DNA of 64,000 bases from Clostridiales bacterium (GTDB lineage: Bacteria; Bacillota; Clostridia; Peptostreptococcales; Anaerovoracaceae), in NCBI GenBank assembly GCA_009911365.1, contig QXXF01000023.1, positions 25,184 through 89,183 on the forward strand, read 5' to 3'. A model generated the notes under the pieces. The model had not been told where the DNA came from. It saw nothing but the letters and a program-made list of their open reading frames with translations, and ran no database searches. The position numbers and the translations under genes were made by a program. This document shows, piece after piece, positions 52,809 to 62,237 of this stretch (positions are counted from its first letter, which is position 1; each line of letters starts with the position of its first letter).

Positions 52809-55794
52809 CGTGTTTGATTTGCAGATTCTCGTAGATCGATTTCAGGCAAATATAGAATTTTATAAAGATACGAAAAACGCATATAATGAACATTCTTGCA
52901 GGATTGAATATATTGATCGGTTTTTAAAACTCTTGGGATGGGATGTTGCAAACGAAAAAGGCTTGGCACCACAATATAGGGAAGTTGTTGCTGAAAATTA
53001 CTCTACTCGGACTGATCGCCCTGATTATACTATTACGCTTAGAGGCGTTCCCAAGTTTTTTATAGAGGCAAAAAAGCCGACTGTTGATATCACAAGAGAT
53101 GCATCTCCAGCTATTCAGACGAGAAAGTATGGGTGGAATGCAAAACATAGATTGGCAGTGTTGACAAATTTTAAATATCTTGCGATTTATGATACTTGCC
53201 ATGTGGCTAAAGAAGGCGATAATTGTGCAGTGGCCAGATATCGCTTATATCATTATACGGAATATGTTAAGAAGTTTTCGGAAATTAATAGTTTGATTTC
53301 AAGGAATGCCGTATATTCAGGTGAATTTGATTCATATATAGATGTTAATTTTCCAGCATCAGGAGGACATATACAACAGGTAGATACTTTATTCCTTTTG
53401 CAGATAAATGAATGGCGTGTGGCACTTAGTAATGAACTATATACAAAGGGTGGTCGCTATGTGTCTCTGGAGGTATTGAACGATGTTGTTCAAGAATTTA
53501 TTAATCAGATAGTATTCCTGAGAATTTGCGAAGACAAAAATTTGCCATTGTATCATAAACTGAAAGATACGATTACTGATCCGATTAAATTGAAAGATAA
53601 ATTAGAGGAATTGTTCCGCTCGGCAGATCGACGTTACAATTCCGGAATGTTTTCTGGGGAAGATATTATTTTTGATCTTTCTTGTGAAGTGATAAAAGAT
53701 ATGATTGCAGGATTGTATTATCCTCAAAGCCCATATCTGTTTAATATCATTGAGCCAAATTTGTTGGGAAAAATCTATGAAATGTTTTTAACGGAGCAAT
53801 TAGTGTTGCTTGATGATAATACGATTGGTCTTGGTCAAAAGAAAGATTGCCAGAATAGATCTGTTGTAACAACACCTACAGAAATTGTTAAGTATATGGT
53901 CGAAAAAACGCTTTCCAAAGTTTGTGAAGGAAAAACACCTGTAGAAATTTTGGATATTAGCATTGCGGATATTACTTGTGGCTCTGGCATTTTCTTGGAA
54001 GAAGCATTTGAGTTTTTGCAGAATTATTGTGTACAGTGGTATGTAAGCCATGGTCAGACTGACCATTTAGTGGAAATTGGTGTTGATTTATATAAATTGC
54101 CACTCCAAGAGAAGAAAGAGATTCTTTGCTCTTGTATTTATGGTATTGATATTGATATTCATGCAGTTGAAGTTGCTAAATTCTCTTTATTAATAAAGCT
54201 GATTGAGGATGAAGCTGCACCGTCTGTTGCAGAAGTTGTACCTATCCTTCCTGATTTAGGTAATAATATTCATTTTGGTAATTCGCTTGTGAGTCATACA
54301 GATATGACTGGAATTTCTGGTGCCACTCGTCAGATGATAGACATTGTTCCGTTTGATTGGAATGAAATTAACGAAGGTAATAGTTTTGATGCAATTATTG
54401 GGAATCCACCCTATGTAAATACAGAGGGAATGCATATGCTATTGCCAAGTGCTGAGTTTGAAATTTACAAGAAGAAATATAGAAGTGCTTATAAACAATT
54501 CGACAAGTACTTTATTTTTATTGAGAGAGCAATTGACAAAGTAAAAGATAGCGGATTTGTTTGCTATATTGTTCCAAACAAGTTCTTCAAAATTGGTGCA
54601 GGCGAAAACTTACGTGATTTGATTGCCAAAAGGAAAATGCTTGTAAGTTTGGATGATTTTGGAGATGCACAGTTATTTGAGGACAAAACGATTTATAGTT
54701 CTATTGTACTTCTTAGCAAAGCTGAACAAGTAACATTCGTTTACAATAGTATTGATTCTGCAAATAAATTATGGGCAGGCGAAGCAATTGATTTAGTGGA
54801 GTTTTCTGCTGCTGTGTTGAATAAATTGCCATGGAGGCTTACAACGGATTTGGATTTTCTAAAGATGCTCCAGAAATTGGATACTGTAGCAGTTCCAATT
54901 ACAAAACATGCCGATATTTTTACGGGGATACAGACCAGTGCGGAGCAGAAGCATACTTATTGGTTTACTGATGAGGAAATTATTGATGAAACAGAGGAGT
55001 GTTATACATTTCAGCGAGATGGAACGACATTTTCTGTCGAAAAATCGATTCTTCGTCCATACTTTAAGCCTGTAAAAAAATCAGAAAAGAAGCAAAATAC
55101 ATATAGCTATTTAACAACCAATAAGCATATCATTTTCCCTTATGATAGCAATGGCAAGATTATACCTTTAGAGGAATTGAAAACTAATTATCCAGGAACA
55201 TATGAGTATCTTTTGGCTAATTACGATGTTTTAGCACCAAAGGGTATTGTTCCCAGGGGGAAAAGAGACGTTAATTATGCAACGGCAGACACATGGTATC
55301 GCTATGGACGTCATCAGGCATTAACAGCATTTAATAATAGAAAGAAACTTATTGTGGGGATCCTAAGTAAAGACCCTATGTATGTTCTCGATACAAATGA
55401 TTTTTTAATCGCATCAGGCGACACTGCTGGATATTGTGCTGTTTGTAAACAGGATGGAAGTCCATACGAATTAGAATATATTCAGGCATGGTTGACGAAC
55501 GATTATACAGAAAGAATTTTGCAAATTATCGGGAGTGATTTTGAAAATGGCTTTTATTCCAGAGGACGTTCTGTACTTGTTACGTTACCATTTGTGGAAC
55601 TGGACTTCGATGATCCGAGTCAGAAGGCAATTTATGATAAAGTAGTGGAAGCGACCAGAACAATTTATCAAATAAACGAAAAACTGGCTGAACAACCAGC
55701 AAAACGAATTGCCAATACATTGCAAAGACAAAAAGAAAGTTTAATATATGAGATTCAAGAGTTGATTGCACGAGTATATCGCCTTGAATTTTAA
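52801..55794 (+). CDS. Type IIG-like nuclease-DNA methyltransferase fusion
   Basis: 997 residues. N-terminal nuclease-like motif: 'RPDYTITLRGVPKFFIEAKKP' with Asp75 and Glu89-x-Lys91 (PD-(D/E)XK, HSDR_N-like). The methyltransferase domain follows: motif I 'ADITCGSGIFLEEA' (about residue 389) and motif IV 'IIGNPPYVN' (about 530), the N6-adenine type. The C-terminal 350 residues resemble a TaqI-like target-recognition domain ('VAVPITKHADIFTGIQT'). One polypeptide thus has cutting, methylation and recognition, as in Eco57I-type enzymes. All motifs look intact. ATG 52801 follows AAAGGTGGAG. Confidence 0.85.
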   Translation: MNNVFDLQILVDRFQANIEFYKDTKNAYNEHSCRIEYIDRFLKLLGWDVANEKGLAPQYREVVAENYSTRTDRPDYTITLRGVPKFFIEAKKPTVDITRDASPAIQTRKYGWNAKHRLAVLTNFKYLAIYDTCHVAKEGDNCAVARYRLYHYTEYVKKFSEINSLISRNAVYSGEFDSYIDVNFPASGGHIQQVDTLFLLQINEWRVALSNELYTKGGRYVSLEVLNDVVQEFINQIVFLRICEDKNLPLYHKLKDTITDPIKLKDKLEELFRSADRRYNSGMFSGEDIIFDLSCEVIKDMIAGLYYPQSPYLFNIIEPNLLGKIYEMFLTEQLVLLDDNTIGLGQKKDCQNRSVVTTPTEIVKYMVEKTLSKVCEGKTPVEILDISIADITCGSGIFLEEAFEFLQNYCVQWYVSHGQTDHLVEIGVDLYKLPLQEKKEILCSCIYGIDIDIHAVEVAKFSLLIKLIEDEAAPSVAEVVPILPDLGNNIHFGNSLVSHTDMTGISGATRQMIDIVPFDWNEINEGNSFDAIIGNPPYVNTEGMHMLLPSAEFEIYKKKYRSAYKQFDKYFIFIERAIDKVKDSGFVCYIVPNKFFKIGAGENLRDLIAKRKMLVSLDDFGDAQLFEDKTIYSSIVLLSKAEQVTFVYNSIDSANKLWAGEAIDLVEFSAAVLNKLPWRLTTDLDFLKMLQKLDTVAVPITKHADIFTGIQTSAEQKHTYWFTDEEIIDETEECYTFQRDGTTFSVEKSILRPYFKPVKKSEKKQNTYSYLTTNKHIIFPYDSNGKIIPLEELKTNYPGTYEYLLANYDVLAPKGIVPRGKRDVNYATADTWYRYGRHQALTAFNNRKKLIVGILSKDPMYVLDTNDFLIASGDTAGYCAVCKQDGSPYELEYIQAWLTNDYTERILQIIGSDFENGFYSRGRSVLVTLPFVELDFDDPSQKAIYDKVVEATRTIYQINEKLAEQPAKRIANTLQRQKESLIYEIQELIARVYRLEF

Positions 55795-55806
55795 AGAGGT
55801 GAAACA

Positions 55807-57432
55807 ATGAGACTCAAGAAGAATAGTTCAGAACAGAAGTTAAGAGGAGCATATTATACTCCATTGCAGCTTGCAAATGCTATGGTGGGGCTTTTTGCGT
55901 CTCAAAATATCGCCACTGTGTTGGAGCCGAGTTGTGGCGATGGGGTGTTTCTTGATAGCCTTAAAAATCTGAAACTTCTGGATAAAGTAAGAAGAGTAAC
56001 GGCTGTGGAAATTGCACCAGATGAAGCCGAAAAAGTACGCAGTCAATATTCAGATTTTGGTCAGGTTGAAGTCTGTACTGAAGATTTTTTTAATTATTAT
56101 TATCGTGTACTTGGCAAAGAAAGTTTCGACTTGATTTTAGGAAATCCGCCATATATTCGTTACCAATACCTGAAAGAAAGTCAGAGAGAAATGCAATCTG
56201 AAATTCTAACTTCTCATGGAATGAAAGCTAATAAGTTAATAAATGCATGGGTTGCATTTATTGTAGCATGTGTGCAGTTACTTTCTGAAAATGGGAAAAT
56301 AGCATTTGTTATTCCGGCAGAAATTCTTCAGGTGGCCTATGCTGAGGATCTGCGTCTATATTTGGCAAATAATCTTGCAAAAATTACTTTGATTACATTT
56401 GAGCAATTGGTTTTTCCTGATATAGAACAGGAAGTAGTCGTTTTCATTGGTGAAAAAAGCAAAGAAGAAAAAGGCATTCGTATCATTGAGATGAATAATC
56501 TTGATAGTTTTTCTCAACTCCGATTAGAACAGAATGGCTTTCAGCAATTGCGTCATGTCAAAGAAAAATGGACGAAATATTTTGTGACTCCAGATGAAAT
56601 GTCTCTTATTCAGGGACTTCGCAATGACAACCGATTTGCGAAGTTTTCTGAGTATGGCTTAATCAATGTTGGCATTACAACTGGAAATAATGGTTATTTT
56701 TCAGTTACTGAAGAAACCACAGAGCAATATGGATTGGCGGATGTTACTCTTCCGCTGATTGGCAGGAGTTCCCATGCACATGGAATATATTTTACAAAAG
56801 AGGATTGGGAAAAAAATAAGGGCATGGGAAAACGTGCAAGACTAATTAATTTTCCTGAGATTCCGTATGAGGAATATCCTGATGGACATAAGAAATACAT
56901 TTCGTTTGGTGAAAAAAATGGTGAACACAAAGGATATAAATGTTCTATTAGGGATAGATGGTATATTGTTCCATCTGTATGGGTACCAGATGCTTTTTTC
57001 TTAAGGAGAAACAACTTGTATCCTAAATTTGTTTTGAATGGATGTGGTGCTGTATCAACGGATACAATGCACAGAATGAAGTTCAATGAAGGGGTTACAC
57101 CGGAAAACATTCTTCTTGCTTACTATAATAGTATCTCCTTTGCTTTTACGGAGATTTGTGGACGAAGTTATGGAGGTGGTGTACTTGAAGTGCTTCCCGG
57201 CGAAATGGGAAACATTTTGCTTCCTAAGGTAGATGCTGTTAATCCAAAGCTTAGAGAAACGCTTTTAGCTCATATTGATTCCATTGTGCGAAATGGTGAA
57301 GATATTGAAACGGCTTTGAATATTGTTGACGAGGAACTTCTTGTTAAAACTTTAGGTATCGATTCTGAAATATGCCGCAAGTGTCGTGTCATTTGGAAGA
57401 AGATGCAGCGACGTAGATTAGGACGAGGATAA
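55807..57432 (+). CDS. N6-adenine DNA methyltransferase (Eco57I-like)
   Basis: 541 residues. 'RGAYYTPLQLANAMV' (motif X region), motif I 'VLEPSCGDGVFL' at 38-49 and motif IV 'LILGNPPYIRY' near residue 110 define an amino-methyltransferase. The C-terminal half is a probable recognition domain with 'YIVPSVWVPDAFF'. It starts 12 bases after the nuclease-methyltransferase stop. A second methyltransferase could protect the other strand of an asymmetric site or modify a second site. Confidence 0.88.
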   Translation: MRLKKNSSEQKLRGAYYTPLQLANAMVGLFASQNIATVLEPSCGDGVFLDSLKNLKLLDKVRRVTAVEIAPDEAEKVRSQYSDFGQVEVCTEDFFNYYYRVLGKESFDLILGNPPYIRYQYLKESQREMQSEILTSHGMKANKLINAWVAFIVACVQLLSENGKIAFVIPAEILQVAYAEDLRLYLANNLAKITLITFEQLVFPDIEQEVVVFIGEKSKEEKGIRIIEMNNLDSFSQLRLEQNGFQQLRHVKEKWTKYFVTPDEMSLIQGLRNDNRFAKFSEYGLINVGITTGNNGYFSVTEETTEQYGLADVTLPLIGRSSHAHGIYFTKEDWEKNKGMGKRARLINFPEIPYEEYPDGHKKYISFGEKNGEHKGYKCSIRDRWYIVPSVWVPDAFFLRRNNLYPKFVLNGCGAVSTDTMHRMKFNEGVTPENILLAYYNSISFAFTEICGRSYGGGVLEVLPGEMGNILLPKVDAVNPKLRETLLAHIDSIVRNGEDIETALNIVDEELLVKTLGIDSEICRKCRVIWKKMQRRRLGRG

Positions 57433-57449
57433 ATAGGAGATAATAATTT

Positions 57450-58550
57450 ATGTCTTTACAAGAGGAAATAACTGCTCGTGCAAGTAAGATATATCGTGAA
57501 TCGTATCAGATGTCCATCGGCGAATTGATAAACTTGTACCGAGACGGAGAAATGGATATTCATCCCGAATTTCAACGTGTGTTTAGATGGAATGATTATC
57601 AGAAAACAAAATTGATTGAATCAATTATGCTTAATATCCCAATTCCTTCTATCTTTGTAAGTCAAAATGATGATGGTGTTTGGGATGTAATTGATGGTGT
57701 TCAACGTCTTTCCACTATTTTTCAGTTTGTGGGTATTTTTAAGGACGAAGAAGGAAAAAAGTTATCTCCATTGACGCTTCAAAAGACCGATTACTTGCCA
57801 TCTTTTGCAGGTGTACAATGGGAGAATGAGATACCTGAATTAAGCTTTACAAAAGAACAGCAACTTTTCTTTAAGCGTGCTCGAATGGATGTAATTATTA
57901 TGAAAAAGGAAAGTGATCCCAATACAAAATATGAACTATTCCAGAGATTAAATACTGGAGGGTCGTTTTTAAGTGATCAAGAAGTTCGTAATTGCTTAAT
58001 GATTATGACAAATAAGAAATTTTACGAGTTTATTATAGAACTTGACGAGGAAAGTTCTTTTAGAAACTGTTTGCCAATTTCTGATAGGAGAACAGATGAA
58101 CAATATAGAGTTGAGTTATTATTAAGATTACTTATTCCTAGCCATATTGATTGGGAAAAGATTGGACAGTATTCTGATTTTGCAGAACTTTTGGATAAAG
58201 AGACGATTTCTCTTTGTAATATGGAACTGGATTTTGCTGAAATTAAAGAACATTTTATTGCAACATTTAATCTTCTTTATGGTGTTATGGGAGAAGATAG
58301 TTTCAAAAAATATAATGGTACTAAGCATCTGGGTCCTGTAATGGCTGCTGCGTTCCAAACCATTGCAACAGGAGTATATGAGAATATTAGTGTAATACTT
58401 GCACTTGGAAATACAAATGAGTGGTTGACTAATAAAATCCAATCTTTGTATTCGCAAGATGAATTTCAAAAAAATACGACTCCGGGTGTAAGATCTATTC
58501 CGAGATTTAAAGATTTGTCACTGTTTGGAGTACAATACTTTAAGCCATGA
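57450..58550 (+). CDS. DUF262 (ParB/GmrSD-N-like) protein
   Basis: 366 residues. 'IHPEFQRVFRWNDYQKTKLIESIM' and 'DGVQRLSTIFQFV' (canonical DGQQRLTTL) place it in DUF262, whose fold is related to ParB CTP/NTP-binding proteins and to GmrSD type IV nucleases. There is no DUF1524 HNH nuclease domain, so it may act as a nucleotide-dependent sensor or regulator. It overlaps the HEPN gene by four bases (ATGA), implying coupled synthesis. Confidence 0.85.
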   Translation: MSLQEEITARASKIYRESYQMSIGELINLYRDGEMDIHPEFQRVFRWNDYQKTKLIESIMLNIPIPSIFVSQNDDGVWDVIDGVQRLSTIFQFVGIFKDEEGKKLSPLTLQKTDYLPSFAGVQWENEIPELSFTKEQQLFFKRARMDVIIMKKESDPNTKYELFQRLNTGGSFLSDQEVRNCLMIMTNKKFYEFIIELDEESSFRNCLPISDRRTDEQYRVELLLRLLIPSHIDWEKIGQYSDFAELLDKETISLCNMELDFAEIKEHFIATFNLLYGVMGEDSFKKYNGTKHLGPVMAAAFQTIATGVYENISVILALGNTNEWLTNKIQSLYSQDEFQKNTTPGVRSIPRFKDLSLFGVQYFKP

Positions 58551-59215
58551 AGATAAGAACTATATATGAGCTTCAGGATGCAATTGATTCCGAAATGGCA
58601 TGGCGCAAACACGAACTTTCGGCTGTTCGTTCTAATGTATCAAATGCGAGAAAATTTGCAAAAGATACTGCAATCCGTGCGGGAATTGCACTTCTTTATG
58701 CGCACTGGGAAGGAACGATAAAAAATATAGCTACTTACTATTTAGAGTATGTATCTGTGTTGGGATTATCATATGGACAACTGAAACCTAATTTTTTGGC
58801 AGTTGCATTGAAATACAATCTCCAGTCCTTTGAGGAAAGCAATAAAACGACAATACATACAACTATTGTAAATAAAGTAATCAATAGCCATGACGTTAAA
58901 TTTAAAATTCCAGTTGAGGGTATTATAAAAACAAACTCAAATCTTAATTCAGAAATATTTATGGAAATAATGGAAACAATAGGTCTGGAATGTAAGGAAT
59001 ATGAAAGTTCATATAAGCTGATTGATACGGTTTTACTTTAGAAGCGTAATATGATTGCCCATGGGGAACGCCTGGAAGCATTGGATCTTGATGAGACACG
59101 TTATTATGAAATACATGATAAAATATTCGGGTTGATGCAATTATTTTCAAATCAAGTGTCAAATGCAGCAATTCAAAAACAGTATTTGCTTGATAGTTCA
59201 ACTGAATACAAATAG
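58547..59215 (+). pseudogene. MAE_28990/MAE_18760-like HEPN nuclease, interrupted by amber codon
   Basis: 'IRTIYELQDAIDSEMAWRKH' and 'GIALLYAHWEGTIKNIATYY' are typical of MAE_28990-type HEPN proteins. The frame is interrupted by TAG at codon 165 (59039-59041) and then continues as 'KRNMIAHGER', holding the HEPN active site Arg167-x4-His172, to TAG 59213-59215 (222 codons in all). The shortened product lacks the catalytic residues. Either the toxin is inactivated by mutation, a sequencing error is present, or a suppressor/readthrough product is made. It is the last gene of the operon. Confidence 0.82.
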
Positions 59216-59219
59216 CACT

Positions 59220-59268
59220 AACCGCTGCTACATGGAAACACACACAACCATGCAACAGCGGTTTTTTT
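59220..59268 (+). terminator. Terminator of the defence operon
   Basis: AACCGCTG (59220-59227) pairs with CAGCGGTT (59256-59263); an inner CATGG/CCATG stem stacks on it. T run follows. Confidence 0.88.
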
Positions 59269-60082
59269 ATTTCCGTTTCTTCCTCTGGCTGACATAGCTT
59301 TTAAAGAATTTGGATTTTTCAAGGATATGTACAAGTTGCCGGAACTCCACATCAGACAGCTTGTTATAATTGATACCCAGCCGCTTGCAGTAAAGCGCAG
59401 CCTGTTTTTCAAGAGGGCTTCCCTTGAAATTTGCGACATCCTCTAAATCCCGCTTCAATTCTTCGGCAATGGTAGTTGGCGGCGCACTCTCACTGTCAGA
59501 CTTATGTGCGGCACGAATATCCCGGACGATTACGCTTATATCGTCCTGTATCATGTGGCTGAAATATTCATCATCCTCAATGTGTGCAGCCTGCAAAATC
59601 CGGAGGTACGGGTCATCCTCTCCGGGGCGGTGGCGTTCTATTATTTCGTGCCGGACGGTATCAACAAGGGAGTTGAGGTTTTGAATCTGCATGGAAGCAA
59701 TCCCATCCACATAAACCTCAATATCAGCCAAAAACTTTATAAAATCCTTGTGGGTGGCAAGTTCACACAGTAGGCGGTTGTTAATCCGGCCGCTTTTCAG
59801 AAGCGCAACCATTTCATCACTCAAATGCAGTTCTGTTAAAGGCGTGTTGGCCTGCTCCCTGTTCTCTGTCAGGCACAGGATATAATCCACAGATACCCCA
59901 TAAAACTTTGCCAGCTTCAAAAGGCTCCCGTGGTTGATTTCTTTATTGTTGTTCTTATCATTTTCATAGCTTCCGAGAGCCGAGCTTGAAATACCCGTGG
60001 CCGCTTCCAGTTCTTCCAGCTTCAAATGCCGCTCCACCCGTAAATCCTTCAGCCGTTCCTGAATTGTGGTAGCCCCTTTCAT
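59267..60082 (-). CDS. XRE-family regulator of an integrative element
   Basis: 271 residues: N-terminal HTH 'IQERLKDLRVERHLKLEELEAATGISSSALGSYEND' and 'LLKLAKFYGVSVDYIL', then a long helical C-terminal part. GC content and codon choice differ sharply from the AT-rich operon just before it. It is of the kind found at the edge of conjugative elements of gut Firmicutes. It is divergent from the conjugation genes, with repeated operator-like words upstream. Confidence 0.85.
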   Translation of the reverse strand: MKGATTIQERLKDLRVERHLKLEELEAATGISSSALGSYENDKNNNKEINHGSLLKLAKFYGVSVDYILCLTENREQANTPLTELHLSDEMVALLKSGRINNRLLCELATHKDFIKFLADIEVYVDGIASMQIQNLNSLVDTVRHEIIERHRPGEDDPYLRILQAAHIEDDEYFSHMIQDDISVIVRDIRAAHKSDSESAPPTTIAEELKRDLEDVANFKGSPLEKQAALYCKRLGINYNKLSDVEFRQLVHILEKSKFFKSYVSQRKKRK

Positions 60083-60128
60083 ATTCCCTTATTCCCCTTT
60101 CCTGCGGCCAGCCTGCCGCAACAAGACC

Positions 60129-60197
60129 ATTATACCACACCCATTCCGCAATCGTGGAATTTTTTGGATTTCGGGCTTCATTCCTGATTCGTGGACA
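60129..60197 (-). promoter_or_regulatory. Extended -10 promoter and paired operator-like repeats for XRE gene
   Basis: Minus strand TGGTATAAT (TG-n-TATAAT; -10 at 60134-60129). Upstream are two related 18-base words, ATTCCGCAATCGTGGAAT (60143-60160) and ATTCCTGATTCGTGGACA (60180-60197), 37 bases apart; the first is nearly palindromic. They suit autoregulation. Confidence 0.6.
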
Positions 60198-60558
60198 TAC
60201 GGCACAGGGTACAAAAATGTCTTATGATATAGGCAGTTCATCGATGGATTATTCCAATCGAATGACCGGCCTGTATGGGATATGCTCCCCGGCGATGTAG
60301 CGCAACGACTTCCGGCAGGGAAACGGAGGAACCCTGACCGGAACGAGCGTACCAAGGAGAGCGAAACGCCGCCTAAGACGGGGGCAGGAACGACAGCAGA
60401 GGGAACCGGCAAAAATGAACACCAAAACGATACCGAAACACAACAATATCACAGGGCATAGTCTGCCCTGTCCGTAATAACAAGGGGGATTTTGGGGCGG
60501 CTCTGCGGCTGCATTTCCCTTGAAAATCACCCCGAAACGCTACACAGAAAACCACTGT
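60198..60558. other. Element intergenic region
   Basis: GC-rich, no gene with family support. Short frames on both strands lack ribosome sites. Confidence 0.5.
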
Positions 60559-60598
60559 CCGCCCATTCCGGCTGTTACTGCTGAAACGGGCGGTTTTT
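60559..60598 (+). terminator. Terminator or attenuator before the small zinc-ribbon gene
   Basis: CCGCCC (60559-60564) pairs with GGGCGG (60588-60593) followed by T5, eight bases before the ribosome site of the next gene. Confidence 0.65.
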
Positions 60599-60614
60599 CT
60601 ATGAAGGAGGCACC

Positions 60615-60806
60615 ATGCCGAGAATGTCAAAAAAGTTGAAGAAGGAACTTGCTTTCTTCCTGAACGACCGGGGGCGCAGAAGCTACAACGGACTCTGCCG
60701 GAAATGCCAGCATGAATGTAAGCAGAGTTTCCGGGCTGTCATGATCGACTGCCCCCGCTACCAATCCAAACGAGCCAAAAGGAGGACACCAATCAATGAA
60801 TTGTGA
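60615..60806 (+). CDS. Small Cys-containing protein of conjugative elements
   Basis: 63 residues, basic: 'MPRMSKKLKKELAFFLNDRG' then 'CRKCQHECKQSFRAVMIDCPRY' with four Cys, a probable zinc knuckle. Proteins like this occur in front of replication and relaxase genes in Clostridia elements; function unknown. AAGGAGG precedes the ATG. It overlaps the next gene by 11 bases. Confidence 0.75.
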   Translation: MPRMSKKLKKELAFFLNDRGRRSYNGLCRKCQHECKQSFRAVMIDCPRYQSKRAKRRTPINEL

Positions 60807-61134
60807 ATTTATGATAGCCAGTACGCCCCTGCCGTCCTGTATGCCGCTCCCAAAGGCAATGCTCCGGCTGCAGGTCAGCAACACGGCAAAGGTCATGTAT
60901 GCCCGCCTGCTGGATGAAATCCTGACAAGGGGAACCGAGGACAGTAACGGGATTTTGTTTATCCGCTTCCCCATCATGGAGATAGCGGCGGCACTTTCCA
61001 GAAGCCCCCAGACCTGCAAGCGTTCCCTGAACGAGTTGGAACAGGCCGGGATGATTATGCGTGTCCGTCAGGGAATCGGGGAGGTCAGCCACATCTATAT
61101 CCTGCTCCCCAAGGAGGACGCTGCCCATGAATGA
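60796..61134 (+). CDS. RepA-N-like replication initiator / helix-turn-helix protein
   Basis: 112 residues. 'PLPSCMPLPKAMLRLQVSNTAKVMYARLLDE' and the winged HTH 'IMEIAAALSRSPQTCKRSLNELEQAGMIMRVRQG' match the N-terminal domain of RepA-type initiators found in mobile elements. The C-terminal domain of full-length initiators is absent, as is usual for the short element-borne form. GGAGG precedes ATG 60796. The next gene starts eight bases before its stop. Confidence 0.75.
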   Translation: MNCEFMIASTPLPSCMPLPKAMLRLQVSNTAKVMYARLLDEILTRGTEDSNGILFIRFPIMEIAAALSRSPQTCKRSLNELEQAGMIMRVRQGIGEVSHIYILLPKEDAAHE

Positions 61135-61420
61135 GAAGCTGGAAAAACTAAATCAGGAGATTGAAAAGACCGAAGCAAGGCTGCGGCGGGCGCAGCATAA
61201 GGAGAAAATGTTAGAACACCAGATGAAGACACTGAACCGGAAGGAACGGACACACCGGCTATGTACCAGAGGGGCAATGCTGGAAAGCCATCTCCCCCAC
61301 CCGGAATCCGTGACGGATGGGCAGGTCAGCACCATCTTAAAAGTGCTGTTCTGCCGGAGCGACACCCAACGCCTTGTGGCACAGGTTCTTACAGAAAACC
61401 GGAAGGAGGACACAGAATGA
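61127..61420 (+). CDS. DUF3847-like coiled-coil protein
   Basis: 97 residues. The N-terminus is a heptad-rich helix ('KLEKLNQEIEKTEARLRRAQ' and 'KEKMLEHQMKTLNRKERTHR'), then 'CTRGAMLESHL' and a short helical end, matching DUF3847 proteins that accompany relaxases. ATG 61127 has AAGGAGG at 61111-61117; upstream in-frame codons belong to the overlapping gene. ATGA overlap with the next gene. Confidence 0.8.
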   Translation: MNEKLEKLNQEIEKTEARLRRAQHKEKMLEHQMKTLNRKERTHRLCTRGAMLESHLPHPESVTDGQVSTILKVLFCRSDTQRLVAQVLTENRKEDTE

Positions 61421-61932
61421 AATTTTCAAAAAGCGAGCTGGACATTATCTACCAGTATGCCGCACCGACCAAGGCGGAAACCCTTGCGGGCATGAAAGAA
61501 ATCGTACCGGTGATAAAAGATATATTGACCAAGGCAATCGTGGAGAACGCCATCCGAAAACTGGAAAAGATACCGGAGCCGGAGTGCAGCCAGTTTGTCG
61601 CCGCCACAAAAGCCCGGTTCCTTGCAGAATGTGACAATTCCATCCGCCAGCGGCTTGCGGCGGCAAAGATACAGGAGCCGATTATGCAGGGGCATGACCT
61701 GTCAGGAAAGGAACGGTTCCGACTGGAAACCCGCCACATGATTACACTGGAAGTACAGAAGGATTGCTTTGTCGGCTTTAAGGGGGAACGGTTCCGTTTC
61801 TATCTCTCTGATGAAGGCTATCACAACGCAAAGCACAGCGAACAGGAGGGGGAAATCAAGATAAAAAGCCATGCAGCCGTTGTTGCCGGGAAGTTATATC
61901 CTGATAAGAAACCCAGACAGCAGGAGCGGTAA
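61417..61932 (+). CDS. Mobile-element protein, transposon-transfer-assisting-like N-terminus
   Basis: 171 residues. The first 60 ('SELDIIYQYAAPTKAETLAGMKEIVPVI', 'ALRKLEKI'-like 'AIRKLEKIPEPE') resemble the small transposon-transfer-assisting family. The rest ('FRLETRHMITLEVQKDCFVGFK') is not recognised. ATG 61417 overlaps the preceding stop (ATGA). Part of a tightly packed four-gene run from 60615. Confidence 0.5.
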   Translation: MKFSKSELDIIYQYAAPTKAETLAGMKEIVPVIKDILTKAIVENAIRKLEKIPEPECSQFVAATKARFLAECDNSIRQRLAAAKIQEPIMQGHDLSGKERFRLETRHMITLEVQKDCFVGFKGERFRFYLSDEGYHNAKHSEQEGEIKIKSHAAVVAGKLYPDKKPRQQER

Positions 61933-62237
61933 AAATGCCAGAAAAACGGAAAGCTGAAAAACTCCCCTCTGAAAGAGGGCGCAATTATACACCACTTGGG
62001 AAAGTGGTGCATTGCGCCCTGCCGGGGGCGTCCTGCGGACAGCAGATGATTTCCGTAGATTTTCAATCTGCTCCAAACATCACAGGGGAAGCTACACTTC
62101 CCCTGCGCTGGCTCCGCCAGCTACTCCTTTGTGGACTTGCTGCCCGAAAGTCTTTTAGAAAGCGTATTCCATTTAGCAAGTCAAGGCTGTATAATAGAGC
62201 CAGCGACAAATCGTGCTTGTGCGACAAACAAGCAATT
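61933..62237. other. Gap with long hairpin in the element
   Basis: GGGCGCAAT...CACCACTT (61977-61997) pairs with AAGTGGTG...ATTGCGCCC (62002-62019) in a long imperfect stem. A frame from 61935 runs through it into the XRE gene, but it has no family match. GC content drops sharply near 62150. Confidence 0.5.

Noticed and set aside
61261-61416. N-terminal extension of the protein starting at 61417
   Set aside because: It overlaps the DUF3847-like gene in another frame; the ATG at 61417 has coupling overlap and a ribosome site.
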